Shown here piece after piece: positions 50,513 through 63,615 of a stretch of DNA of 64,000 bases. Under the pieces are notes generated by a model. It saw only the letters and a list, made by a program, of their open reading frames with translations. It was not told where the DNA came from and ran no database searches. Both the position numbers and the translations under genes were made by a program. Source of the stretch: Hypoxylon rubiginosum (lineage: Eukaryota; Ascomycota; Sordariomycetes; Xylariales; Hypoxylaceae); the NCBI GenBank assembly GCA_902806565.1, contig CADCXA010000027.1:1550001-1614000 (forward strand), given 5' to 3'. Within the stretch, counting starts at the first letter, position 1. Each line of letters starts with the position of its first letter.

Positions 50513-53500
50513 TTAGTTACTCGACTCGTAGTCTAGGTCTAGCGGGGACACAGTCAGTTCTGCTCGGTCGGCCGTAAGCTCGGCGCGAGTGTGTGGATCA
50601 AGTCTCTCGATATCTAAGTCTAAGCGCGCGTTCATGGCGTGTAAGTGCCATAGATCTCGTGATAGCTCGCCCACGCGCCCCTGCCTCCGGAACCTGGTCG
50701 TTCGCGAGAACGACTGGTTTTCCTGCTGTACACACTCGAAGCCGCTGAGCAGTGGCCCGCTCGCGTCGCCGTCCAGATGCGCTTCTGCTCGGTAGAGTCC
50801 CGTCTCCGTGTATGCCGGCCCCTGGATAGCACCGATGGTGGGATCGGGGTGAAGGACGAGCTGTGACGTATTGAGATATTCCTGAGCCCATTCCCGCCCG
50901 TTTTCCGGGGTGGGAGATCTCATCGTAGACCTGTTCCGGATAAGACTCTCGTCAGGGTAGCCGTTCGGATCGCATATATCAGGTTCGGGCGGTTCACGGT
51001 GAGGTATGAAAGGACGAGGCCGCCGGATAGATCGTTGCTTTCCGTCGCGTTGCAGTTGCAAGAAACCCGAGGAAACAGGCGCTTGGTTATCCTCGTCCTC
51101 GTCTTCCATGTCTAATAAATAGACTCGTCCGCTGCCGTCTCCAATGACAAGTTTCGTTAGGTCCGAGGAGAAAGCACCGGCCGTAATAGGTGCTGCCACT
51201 TCTATGAGGTCTCTCACCAGGACTCCTTCCCCTTGCCGTATATTCCACACCTTGAGAACTCCGTCAGACGAACCTGTGTATAGACGGTCTGTGGTTGTGG
51301 CCCAGGCCATAAACTTGACTCCTACATCTTCCTGCTCCCGATCGCCTGTAAGCTCTTCGACCGGTTCTACACTGGCATTAGTCAAGCGCTATTGGGCAAA
51401 TAACAAACTTAAGTCCTTACCGCCGTGCTCTAGGACACACATTGGGTCCTCACTCCCAGCCGAATCCCATACGTACACCTTGCCATCGGTACAACCTGCA
51501 GCGATGTAAGAGTATAAAATGCTATTAGGTCTGGTATCGACATTAGCATCTTGCGCAATGTAACCTCATATAGATGAAGGGGTTGCGAACCTGATCAATA
51601 GCTCATTGATGTCGACGCCGGGACAATCTAGAGTTTTCACCACGCCATACTGACCCGTCTCACTCATCTCCTCGAAAATGCGGATCTGAGTTCGAACATG
51701 CTTCTCGATCTTTTCCGTGGTCTGATGCGCCGAGGTGGCTGCAGCGAAGCTCGCCCGAGATGGATGCCACGCGACTTCGAAGACGTTTGCCGTTGCCGCG
51801 CTGTTCACCTTGATCTCAGTGTTTGTATTCGTATCCCAAAGGCAGAGCTCTCCGGTATCACGCTTGTCTTCCGGGATCTCGTTCTCATCACCGTTAAGAC
51901 ACCGTGGGGAGTAGCCGATTAAGAGAAGGTGCCTCACGCTTGGGTCTATCCCCCAGCGGATCGCGGCCGGGAAGTAAGCCCATTTGTCCGAAGGAACATA
52001 TTCCTCACCATGGACTCGTTTGCAGGAGAACTCATCGTATTCGTAAGTAACAGTCCCATCCTCCTTCCACTTCTCTAAGTCTGGATGGTAGACCCTTACT
52101 GCTCCCACAGGAACGTCAGCCGCCGTCGCGATCTTGCTGTAAGGGGCATCTTTGTTCGCCACCACAAAATTGACATGTCCACCGTGCCGCCATATCCCTC
52201 GTATATCGTCATATTCTGTCTCGCGCAAAGCCAACCAGCCACCGCAATTCCAGACCTTGACCGTGTTATCGAAGCTTGCTGTGAAAGCCCAGCCTAGATA
52301 AGGATCGTAGTCTGATGAAACTACCGACGTGTACAGCCAAGGATCTTGACTCTCCCTCATCGAATCTAGGGCATTATCGCCATGTGCAACAAGTGGGCGA
52401 GGGATTCGATGGTCTGCATGCGCGCGCAGATTGTGATTTTTTGCATCGCCAAACAGAAAATTCCCGGGCTTGTTGTATTGTTGGTTATGGGAATCGGAGT
52501 GTGTAGTAGTGCCACATATGAAGTGTTCATTCGACACCCAGGTAACGGTCATTATATCCCCAGCACAATTGGTCCACTCAACTTTCGGTTCTATGTAATC
52601 CTCTCTGCTATTCTTGAACGCCGTTGTGAAATTCTGATACTGCCTCGTCGCCCCGAGGCGATTACTGGCAATCTCCCTCGCCAACAGCATCGAAGGCACC
52701 CTGTTTCCTCTCAAGGCGTCATTTCGAGCATTATCGTCTCTTTCGAGATATAACGACTTGCGTTGTGCGTTGACGTGACCATGGTGCAAATCCTCGAGGA
52801 AACTGCGGATATCGTCTGTAGATCGCTTCAACAGGAAAGAGGGGGCACGTTGGAAATCTTTATATTTTCCACGATGGGCATTGACGATATGTGTCTTGAT
52901 TTCGCCAGCTTTCGTCACTATGTCGCGCAAGTCCTCCAAGTCCTCCTTTACAGTCTTGACGAGTGGCCCGCCACATAAAGACCTCGCGAGATATCGAAGA
53001 TGCCTCACCTCTTCGATGCTAAAGTCGACATGATATACACCAGGTTGGGATAGCTCGTCGGGCCGAAGGCGAAGTAAACGACCAGTGCCTACTCCTGCAA
53101 CGACCTCTTGCCTTGCCTTCACTGGTAAGTAGGGCCTCGAAGACAGACCAAACCATCGGCTCCTATTTTGGAATGGCGAGCTCTTTCTCTTAAACTCGTA
53201 TGCTCTGCCCGATTGCCACTGCGTTGCCTTCGCTCTTGTACGAAGTCGTTGTGGCGTGATCATAGGTTTTTTCTTTGGCTGGACGCGCGGCGGCGTTCCG
53301 GGGTGCGGTATCTCAGCTTCCTCGACATCGTCTACGTCTCCGTCCACGTCTCCGTCCATATATTCGTCCAAATCTATATCGTTTTCGTTGCTTCCGTTAA
53401 GCGATGGCGTGTTCGTTGAATCCTCTATGGAAGGTAAAATCGAAATAGGGGGCTGCAGGGTAGGTTTTGGTATGGGCGCTGGTTGTGCTGGCTTGGGCGA

Positions 53501-54203
53501 AGGGGGGTGGCGTCGAAATTCCTAAATATGTCAGCGAGGATCTTAATTCGCAGAGGAAACAGAAGCCTACATTTCCCTTTGTAAACTCGTCCAGAAGGTC
53601 GTAGATGCGCCTAATCACGGATGCTTCGACGTCTAGCGGGAGACGGCCATTGCCGTTGCGAAAGTGATACTCAAAGTCACCACTCGTAACCTTGTTAATG
53701 ATCTTCCCACCAAGCTTATCGACATCGTAGACGTTCTTCTTGAGACTGTTCAAAGCACGGTCTAGGTGCGGGAACACCTGCCTCTGCAGGCATTTCGTTA
53801 ATGCCTTAGTGTCGGTCATGGGTGAAGCGGACTTGGAGCCAGCTCCATTCTGGAGCTTTTGGCGCTTGGGCGGGCGATCTTTAACTCGAGTACCAAGTTG
53901 CGGCGAAGGCGATGATTGGTACAAAGATGCATCTCGTAGGCGGGTAGGTTGTGTTGAAAGGCGGCGCGTCTCACGATGTTTTGAGATGCGGGCGTTCGGC
54001 TGGGAGCTTGGCCTCGGTATCGGTATCGTTCCAACCGGTTGTGAATTAATCAAGTTAAGCCGACCTGGTCCCATTGAGGCCGGCCGCAAACTGAATACAT
54101 CTGAGGCGATAGTTGCTTCTTCCTCATCCTCATCGTCAGACGCACTCATTAAATCCACAACCGCCCCATGCCTTGAAGCTGATCCCGTCGCGTTAACGGC
54201 CAT
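50513..54203 (-). CDS. Large WD40-repeat protein, 1175 residues
   Basis: Minus-strand exons are 54203-53571, 53521-51591, 51530-51421 and 51366-50513, giving 1175 residues. The N-terminus has an acidic patch (SASDDEDEEEATIAS), then basic, Ser/Pro-rich segments and a helical part (LDRALNSLKKNVYDVDKLGG). A second acidic run (YMDGDVDGDVDDVEEAEIP) and a basic helical region follow. WD-like blades occupy roughly 480-1000, with clear units GWAFTASFDNTVKVWN, YIAAGCTDGKVYVWD, DRLYTGSSDGVLKVWN and LVIGDGSGRVYLLD. The C-terminal 150 residues are Arg-rich and end NSTxN-free in YESSN. The ATG at 54203 was chosen because further upstream only a TTG extends the frame. Large fungal WD40 proteins of this layout include DDB1-CUL4 receptors such as the heterochromatin factor DIM-9 of Neurospora, but I cannot assign it. 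The second intron has a weak GTTCGC donor. Confidence 0.8.
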
Positions 54204-54751
54204 TGTGGATGCCAAAACGCGCCGCCAACTACCTAGGTTTTCCTTCCTTACACCTAACTTATAATTAATTCCAAAAACGGAAATCGACGGAAAACCGGGT
54301 CTTAGCTTTTCCGTTATATTTTAATTTATTTTATATAAATTTAAATTTAAATTTTATATTAACTAAACCTTTTTAAATAAATATTTATTTTATTTAAAAT
54401 AATTTTTTTTAATAAATAAATATTATATAATTATTTTTATATTTAAATAATTATATATATTAAACTATCATTTTGCGCTAGATGTTAAATCGAAAGTTAT
54501 TTCTCGTGGTAAGATACGGTGGGCAGTCGCGGGGCGGTCGATTAAGAACATTTTAAAAACTACCTAAGTAATATCTTTAGACCATCCCAAGGGGTAAATT
54601 GTATCTTCCACCTAAGAGAAAAACCGGGTAAATGCTAAAAGATAACATGGACTACAAGATTCGAATAAATTTCAAGCTAGCTAGATGATACCCTTATTTA
54701 TACATAGAAAAGTAATAATTACAAACGTTTGTACGAGCTTCGGCCAATAAA
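54204..54751. other. Intergenic, about 0.55 kb, mostly AT-rich
   Basis: Contains the WD40 gene promoter, with an ACCTAGGT palindrome at 54231-54238, 28 nt above its ATG, an extremely AT-rich block at about 54311-54475, and the acyl-CoA synthetase 3' region. Confidence 0.7.
54311..54475. repeat. AT-rich block, 5' side of the WD40 gene
   Basis: About 165 bases of almost only A and T (TTTAAATTTAAATTT and TTAAATAA-like words), with no recognisable element. It mirrors the block on the other side of the WD40 gene. Confidence 0.6.
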
Positions 54752-57063
54752 CTAGAGCTTTGGCTTGATATCCGCAGTCTCTGCATTGATTTCGGCGTAC
54801 AAGCGATCGATATCGGCCTTGAACTTCCTCACGGTCTGGGGCCTCTTGAGTTTCAGACTAGATGCGCCTCTGTTAGTACAAAATACGAGACAAGGTTGGG
54901 AGAATAGGGGCAATTATCCGGAGAAAAGAAGGGAAGGAAGGGAGAAAACTTACGTTGGTGTCAAGAGCTCGTTCTCTACAGTAAACGGCTCGAAGTCCAA
55001 AAGGCAGTTTCGCACGCGCTCGTAGCCGTTGAACTTGTGCTTCTTGCTAATAGAGTCAAGTTGCTTCACGAAGGCCTTCACAACCCGGGGATCCCGAGCG
55101 GCCACCTTGATCGCCTCGATGTCATCAGGGGCTACCGTCTTCTTGAGAATCTTGCTGGCAAACGGTCCGAACGTTACCGGATCCACACCGAAGATACCAA
55201 TCAGGGTCGACTGGCTTGGCTCACCGTGGACGAAAGCGGTCGCAATTAGGTTTGAACTGCCCATGAACACGTTCTCGATTCGCTCGGGTGAGATATATTC
55301 TCCCTGGGACAGCTTGAGAACGTTCTTCTTGCGGTCGATGATCTTGATTCGACCCAATTCGTCGATCTCGGCAATATCACCAGTGTGGAACCATCCATCT
55401 GCCTCTATCGCTTTCTTCGTCTCTTCTTCATTTTTCAAGTATCCACCGAAAATGAACGGTCCTCGCAACAACAACTCTCCTCGTGGTCGGGGTTTGTCCG
55501 TCGCGAAATACTCGAGCTCGGGTTGGGATTCCAGGCAAATTTCCACGCCGGGCATTGGTCCACCGACATTACCTAACGAATAATCACCCTCAAGCTGGAA
55601 TGACCCCGCGGCATATGACTCGGTGAGACCATAGCCTTGGCAGAAATAGTTTCCAAAGGCGGCCCGGAGGAACTCATGAACGTCCGGGTCGAGTTGCGCG
55701 CTTCCGCTCACCATGGAGCGGCATCTATCCAAGCCGACGGCAGCCCGCACCTTGGGGGTCCATATCCGGTCGTAGAGGAAGTGCTTGTTAGTTGCTTTGC
55801 CGGGTGGCAGTTTCATGCTGGCCTTCTTCGTTTCGATAACTCTCCGTGAAAGTGCACCTCTCACGCCGTCGGCATCCACGGTCTGGGCTCGGATACCCAT
55901 GTTAAATCGATTAAATAAACGAGGGACCGAGATGAGACCGGTTGGCCGTAGGAGCTTCAGGTCGTCAACCAATTCTAGCATATTTCCATGGAAATATCCT
56001 ATGGCGCAACCTTCGGAAACGGCGCACTGATCAATCATGCGCCCGTAAATATGAGCGAGAGGTAGGTAGGAGACGGTAATATCCTTGCAAGTGTATGACC
56101 CGCTAGAACGAGCACTCGCGACGGCAGCAACACAGTTGGAGTGGGTAAGCATCACGCCCTTGGGGTCGCCAGTAGTACCCGACGTGTAGTTGACGGTAAG
56201 AATATCTTCGGGCCGGGGAGGGCGTACGGGGTGAGCTACTTTAGCCCCGAGCTCCTCGACACCCTCCATCGACCATATTTGAACACCATTCTGAGCAGCA
56301 ATGCCGTTTAGCAACGCCATCTTGGAGTATCCCTCTTGTTCCCCGTCATCCAGAGGGTCCATACAGATAATCAGCTTGAGAGCGGGCGTCCGAGGTGCCA
56401 GAGCTAGAAGGGTTGGGACGTGCGGTAGAGAGGTGACTACGCAGGATAGTTCGGCGTGCTTGAGAATGTATTCAGACGCATCGGGGCCAAGAGTTTCGTA
56501 AAGGGAGACGGAGTAGAGCGACTGGGAACTCAATCCAAGATCTTGACGATACAAAATTAGCAAGGGTCGTTGTTAGAGTGACTCGTCCCCTATTTTACCA
56601 ATCGTTGAAATCACGGGAAAGCCTTACCGGTAATTTGCCATTCGGCTCTGTTCTGACTCCAGATACCAACTCCATGGTTACCCGGCGGGATGCCAATGCG
56701 ACGATGAAGCTCGTATATACCGGATCCGAAGTTTTTGCTTCGCGCCGCAACCTCGGTATACGTCTGCCAGACGTACTTGTTTTCCCACGACTTGGTCGTC
56801 GGGTTCCATGGTCGCGTACCGAGGCATTTGTTGTTGGGAAATCGCTTGACAGCGTCCTGGAACAGATCATGGAAAGTACGTAGCTCGGGCTTGTAAGTGT
56901 CCAGCAGAGGTTTATCCTGAAATCGCCAGTGCCTATAGATGGCGGATCGGCCCTCTCGTTCGGTGCCCGGGACAGGCAGAGCGTAGGGCGAGCCGGGAGG
57001 TGGCGGCGTCGATAGCTGTTTGATGTATGCAGCAGTCTGCGAGTCGGGGCCAGTTCCAGCCAT
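54752..57063 (-). CDS. Long-chain acyl-CoA synthetase, probably peroxisomal
   Basis: Activates fatty acids to acyl-CoA thioesters via an acyl-adenylate. Minus-strand exons are 57063-56628, 56541-54954 and 54857-54752, giving 709 residues, the usual size. The ANL-family motifs are in place: P-loop YTSGTTGDPKGV (264-275), the A5-like YGLTESYAAGS, the A7-like GWFHTGDIAEID and the A8-like DRKKNVLKLSQGEYISPERIE with the fatty-acyl signature. The N-terminus (MAGTGPDSQTAAYIK) has no presequence or membrane helix. The C-terminus is KPKL, whose last three residues PKL resemble a PTS1 and recall peroxisomal yeast Faa2 (EKL). The last intron has two usable acceptors 12 bases apart; I took the distal one because the CTAAC branch sits too close to the first. 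Start is the first ATG in frame. Confidence 0.92.
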
Positions 57064-57380
57064 CCTTGTCAAGTGGTTCAGCTGGGGCGTAGATCGGGGG
57101 TAGTAAGTATTAATATGAGCCCAAGATGAAAGTTTTCTGGCAACGAGTTTGTAGCTGCTGCTTCACCAAAAATCTATAGAAAAATTCGATGAGCTACGAA
57201 CCACAAAGGAAAAGCAACGCAAGGGGAAAGAAGCTCCTAGTCGCAATCTATATTCCGGCCTTGCTCTACTCGTACACGTGTGACCCACTTGGAGTATAGC
57301 AAGATGCCGAGGTGGATAGCTAAATGACTAGTGGAGGCGCTTCAACTTCCTGGTTCTACTTAGGACCTGGGGAGGCTTAG

Positions 57381-57413
57381 GTGGATGGTGGATGGTGGAT
57401 GGCGGATGGTGGA
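57381..57413. repeat. 7-bp tandem repeat (GTGGATG)
   Basis: Three perfect GTGGATG units, one GCGGATG and a partial unit, in the promoter side of the acyl-CoA synthetase gene. Confidence 0.85.
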
Positions 57414-57920
57414 ATGGTGGAATAGAGGGAAACATGCGGTATAATATTTTGGGCTATGTGAAACGCGAGGCTGGTCCGCGATTCCGAGGGATAGAAAATA
57501 ATAGGAGAAAATAGGTACGGTAGAGATTAGGAGCTTGTTCTTTTACTCCCTTACCTTGCTACGTGTGTTCCCCTAAAAGCAACTTACTGATTACTACAGT
57601 AGGAATACCAGTAGGAATACCAGTAGGAATACATACATAACTGCGCTTGCACATGTGCTTCCTACCTCCAGTTGATGCACGAAATCATGAAAGAAAAGCG
57701 AGCCGAGGTCTGGGGACACACGTCAAGGAGGCTTGGACTTTAATTGGCGACGGCTGGGAACCTCGGAGTAGCATTTCTGCAATAGGAACAATAAGCGTAG
57801 AAGCTCATTGGCCGAGCTCGCTGAAGCATATTATTACCTTTTTCCCCAGTGACCTCTTAGACCTGCAGGTGATGTCATGAGCATACAGCTCTTAAGGTCA
57901 CGTCTATCTAATTCGTACTT

Positions 57921-57992
57921 GTCTAACCTACAGTCTAACCTACAGTCTAACCTACAGTCTAACCTACAGTCTAACCTACAGTCTAACCTACA
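57921..57992. repeat. Six perfect 12-bp tandem repeats
   Basis: GTCTAACCTACA repeated at 57921, 57933, 57945, 57957, 57969 and 57981 with no mismatches. It has the 12-bp period seen also at 22069-22116. It is not the fungal telomere unit. Confidence 0.95.
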
Positions 57993-59991
57993 TATGTACT
58001 TAGGCACGATAGGATTTAATAACCCTAATTCCATCCTTTCAAGCCTCGGCGTCTAACACGGAGAGCTTAGTAAGCGTCGGACCGCAGCACTCGGGACCTC
58101 CGAACGGCGCTTTTGCCAGTAAGCGATCCTTACGAGTATGCCGAATCATGAGGCGAGTCGGCCACACGCCCGAAATTCGGGTTGATGCCAAATGTCGTCG
58201 ATTGAGAACAGCTCTCCCGTTATATTGAGTACTGTCTTGATATTCTCAATAGCTTGGAAGCGAATGTGGTAACGGTTACTCGTCGGAGCTCATTTCAGTC
58301 ATTTTTATCTTCAGATATTGCTTCAGTATGAACGCTAGCTGGAATCCCTCCGAATTACCTATGCCTACCTCCTGAAGAGCTTCATCGAACTATCTTGGTT
58401 ATATATACCTATGTGCTTGCGTTCCGACTGACATAGTTCTTCAAAGACAACATTAGCTATGCTGATGCGCTCCATCACCTATTCTCTGCTCTTAGTGATC
58501 TCGACTGGAGAATCCATTACACAGGAAACATCAATATTGTCACGAACGACGTTTAACACAAAACCTCTGGAATATTAGGAGCGCGAAAAAGAAGTCCCTG
58601 CGGTTCACCAAATTTTCAAAGGTCGCATTTCTAAAGCTATTAGCCTCCTCTGTATTAGTTTCGTTTCCTCCTCGCGCACCCGTAGAGGTCTGATCGCGGG
58701 TACCTTTTCTTGGCCGTGTATGATATCGGCACTCGAGGCTGTCCTTGAAATCTCGAGACGACTTGGCTCTGGCAGCCAAGATATGTTCGAGACTCCAGAG
58801 CGGCCTTCTGATACATACCTAGGTAGTTCCGGGGAATGTTTTTCAAAACGTTATGGTCGGATTATTTTTGGCTCAATCCTCCCCCCGCAATGTGTGTTTC
58901 AATCTACTAGAACTAACTGTATCGGTAGCTAACTTTCCTGCTCGTTACCATTATCATGATTTTATAGTCTACGGCCATCCGATCGTGCGCGGAAACAATT
59001 CCCAGTTACGTGTCTACTCGGCGTACCTGGGTATTTGGGTACCAGGTGGTCGAGCGTCTAGATTTCGCATGTAGACTCACTGTGGTGCGTGTAGCCGCCC
59101 CAGCGTCGTATTTACAGAACCCCTATCTCGTGGCTTTGCCGCCCAGTTGGACAAGCCTTACATCTTACTTGGATGTAAAAAGAACTTTAGTCTGTAGACG
59201 CTTTCATTTAACAACCTGAAAAGACTATTCACCCTAAGCATCATCGTCACAACTAACTCATATGTATCTATCTTCCTACACGCCCAAAATCCCGGATATC
59301 AGATACTTTACATAGATCCGGATCTTATCCTTGATCAAACAATGCCTGATCATTGGAAACTCGAAAACTCTTGTCCTCGCATTACAAGCTTCTGCTGGGA
59401 CAGGCATTGCGACTCGCCCAGTGGAGCCGCACGGCAGATGATTGGCTTGGGATGGACTTGTTCCGCCCCATGCCTAGACTGCCCTTTCGGGCATCGAGAA
59501 TCTCGTGCATAAGCTCGCCCCCCTGATGGTTCCTGTTTCAGATGGTCTCAAAGGCGGCCCATCGCCGCTCAGATTGGATGATCAAAGCTCAGTGCGACGA
59601 CTCACGGGCGACGAAAAGCGATCATCGTCCAGTCAAGGGTTGCAATTCAACCCTAATGAAGAGGGTTCCGAGAATCTTGATAATTAGCCAGTGCTGCCCA
59701 CTCGTTGCATGAATATGCGTTGGCTCTGCTTCTCCTCTTGATCTTCTTCTTGTTTTAACTATTCTGTACTGTTAAACGTGCCTGGTGCCCCTTCCTCCGT
59801 TCTTTGGGATATTTCTGTTATTTTCTTCTTTTGCCGCCGGTAGTCGTTCCCTATTTTACCATATACAAACAAGTAATTCTCTTCGTCCTTCCTTCAGAGC
59901 AGACTTGTCTGTCCAACTATTTTTTATGACGACTGGTACGCATCTCGACACTCGCTTTCCCAACCGTTCGCCTCGATCTTCAACCGCCACC

Positions 59992-60627
59992 ATGATTTCC
60001 ATAAGTATCATCATCCTCGGCATCCGAGCAGCCCAGCTGTTCTTTGCCTTCATCGTTATGGGTCTCACAGCCTACGGTACGTCTGCCATGATAGAAATAA
60101 GTGTAAATTGTCGAGGTAGCGTTGGTGCTAACGTTCAGTTTGACAAGTCGCCCATTGGTATAATGTGGACACGATGACCACGTCTCCCTCCCAAATCAAC
60201 TGGCTGCTAGCTGTCTCGCTATTCACGATTGTGTCTGTGCTCTACCTTGAGGTGACGCCGAGATTCCTTCCCCGATGTAAGTAGTGATAGCGTAAAGCAG
60301 ACAAAACATCCAACTAGAGAAGCTCACACGCAAACAGTTTCCCACCCGTTGGTCGCCATCGGCCTCGAGTCCGGCAATGCTCTCTTCTATTTCTCGGGCT
60401 TCGTCGCTCTCTCCGTCTTCATGAGCAGGCTGCTGTTCTGTCGCGGTAGCGTCTGCCACTCGGCGCAAGCGGCCATTGCTTTCGGCGCCATCGAGTTCCT
60501 TCTCTGGACTGCCTCGGCCATCCTTATGGGAAAGGAATTGGCAAAGTCGGGGGTCTTGAACTTCCGCCGACGCGGGGCCAAGGCCCCTTTAAGTGTACCC
60601 GAGATGAAGGAGAGCCAGGCCGCATAA
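59992..60627 (+). CDS. Four-helix MARVEL-type membrane protein
   Basis: Small integral membrane protein of the MARVEL/Nce102-like superfamily, members of which organise plasma-membrane domains; the exact role is unknown. Exons are 59992-60076, 60148-60276 and 60338-60627, giving 167 residues. Four hydrophobic segments lie at about 3-27 (ISIIILGIRAAQLFFAFIVM), 44-64 (INWLLAVSLFTIVSVLYLEV), 73-98 (LFYFSGFVALSVFM) and 108-130 (AIAFGAIEFLLWTASAILMG), and a basic cytosolic tail follows (NFRRRGAKAPLSV). The ATG at 59992 has a CCGCCACC context and sits directly before helix 1; an in-frame ATG at 59926 would add 22 polar residues. The first intron ends in an AAG acceptor, 14 bases past a CTAAC branch; the CAG just before it leads to a stop. 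A second open frame covers the 3' end (see findings). Confidence 0.85.
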
Positions 60628-62016
60628 GCATGGCCCGCTTCAGCGAGGCTCGCATAAGCGAGAGCGGGTTGTCTGTCGGTAGCCGTGGTTATACCGACAT
60701 CCCTCTCTCGCCGTACCGCCCGTCTGTCGATATCCAGGCAGATCCAAAGGCGGTCGCAAGCTGGGACCATGTCTACCTACATCTGGGCAAGAGCTAGACA
60801 ACTTGTGTCATGTACAGTCAACGGATTAGTCCTGTGATGAGGACTACAAATAATAGGGGTTCAGGGAAACGTTATGAACGGGAGGGTGGGACTCAGGCTT
60901 CGTCTAGATGACCAGCCGGCCGGTACATCCTCAGACTCGGAGAGGGACCTGTAGGAGTTCGGGGGTGTTTCTGAAACATAATAGTTATATCTAAAAGGAA
61001 TAAATCCGGTGGAGCTTGTGTCACGAAGACGGGATGAATCAATTCAATATACCATCGGTGTTTTTCGTTATCAAACTGCTTCTCGTGGAGATGTCAATAC
61101 CCAATGTGGGACTTACATACCTTGTAGTCTGGGACTATGAGGACTATGAGCTGAAGACAAGCGATGTCGGCAAGCCTTACCCTATACCCTAATGAATTAC
61201 TGACGTATTTATCGAGGTGGGAGGGTGGTCACATTTCCTAGCGGTCGGGTTTAGATGTAGTGCAGATGTAATATTGAATCCTACTCTTCTGCTCTTTTAC
61301 CAGTTCGAGGGAATCGGATGTTGTCGCAATGTGACCGTGGAATGATGCCTTTCGATACCCCGCCTTCAGCTCGTTGCTATAGCGCGGGGTCAGGGAGTGT
61401 CCCTCCTTTTCAACATCGATATTTGCGGTTTTTGATCCAATTCCTAGGATGTGGGTGCTTGTTTGTTACCAGGATGCAGGTATGTAGGTACATACATGTA
61501 CCCTGTTTTGGGGGGGATAAGCAACTCCAACTCCATGGCTCTGGGCATTGTTGAAGTCTTCTACAAGGAAGGTGGGAGTATATCGGATAAAACTTCCTCT
61601 TAGCAGAGGTAGTTACGGCCTGTATTATACCAATAGGCCAATGGCAAACTACTTGAACATGCACCTCCTTCCTTGTCCCCCTCATTCGTTCATTCGTTCA
61701 TTCGTTGCCGTGGCCCTACAAGGCAAGTATGAAATAGTTATCGATGGCGTGCTTTCCACGCCAACCCCACAAACAGTTCCCAAGAGTGCAAGAGCAATAG
61801 GCCATTGTCGGGGAGACAATCTGTGATGAAAGTCTACATAATCTTGGGCAATTCGTGACTTTACTCAAAATCTCTTCCTTCTCTTCCACTCACTTGTATC
61901 ATTAGACTCGACACACACTTGCGACTTGCAACTTGCGCAACCCCCCAATACCTCCTCATACCTCATACCTCATACCTCACCTTCACGAAGCTTGATATAG
62001 CTAAACACTAGGCACA
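60628..62016. other. Intergenic, about 1.4 kb
   Basis: The first 170 bases continue an open frame with coding-like bias (to 60797). The rest shows no coding frame. It includes CATTCGTT-type repeats near 61683-61705, TACCTCA repeats near 61953-61979 and the leader of the sulfhydrylase gene. Confidence 0.65.

Positions 62017-63615
<1,599 letters not shown>

Larger units (their letters stand above)
57064..59991. other. 2.9-kb divergent intergenic region with two tandem repeats
   Basis: Lies between the divergent starts of the acyl-CoA synthetase and the MARVEL gene. No frame shows coding bias. Contains GTGGATG units (57381-57413) and six 12-bp GTCTAACCTACA copies (57921-57992). The last 200 bases should be the MARVEL gene leader, with an in-frame ATG at 59926 upstream of the chosen start. 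Confidence 0.7.

Noticed and set aside
57921..57992. Telomere-like repeat
   Set aside because: The unit is a 12-mer GTCTAACCTACA, not TTAGGG, and it is flanked by ordinary spacer and genes.
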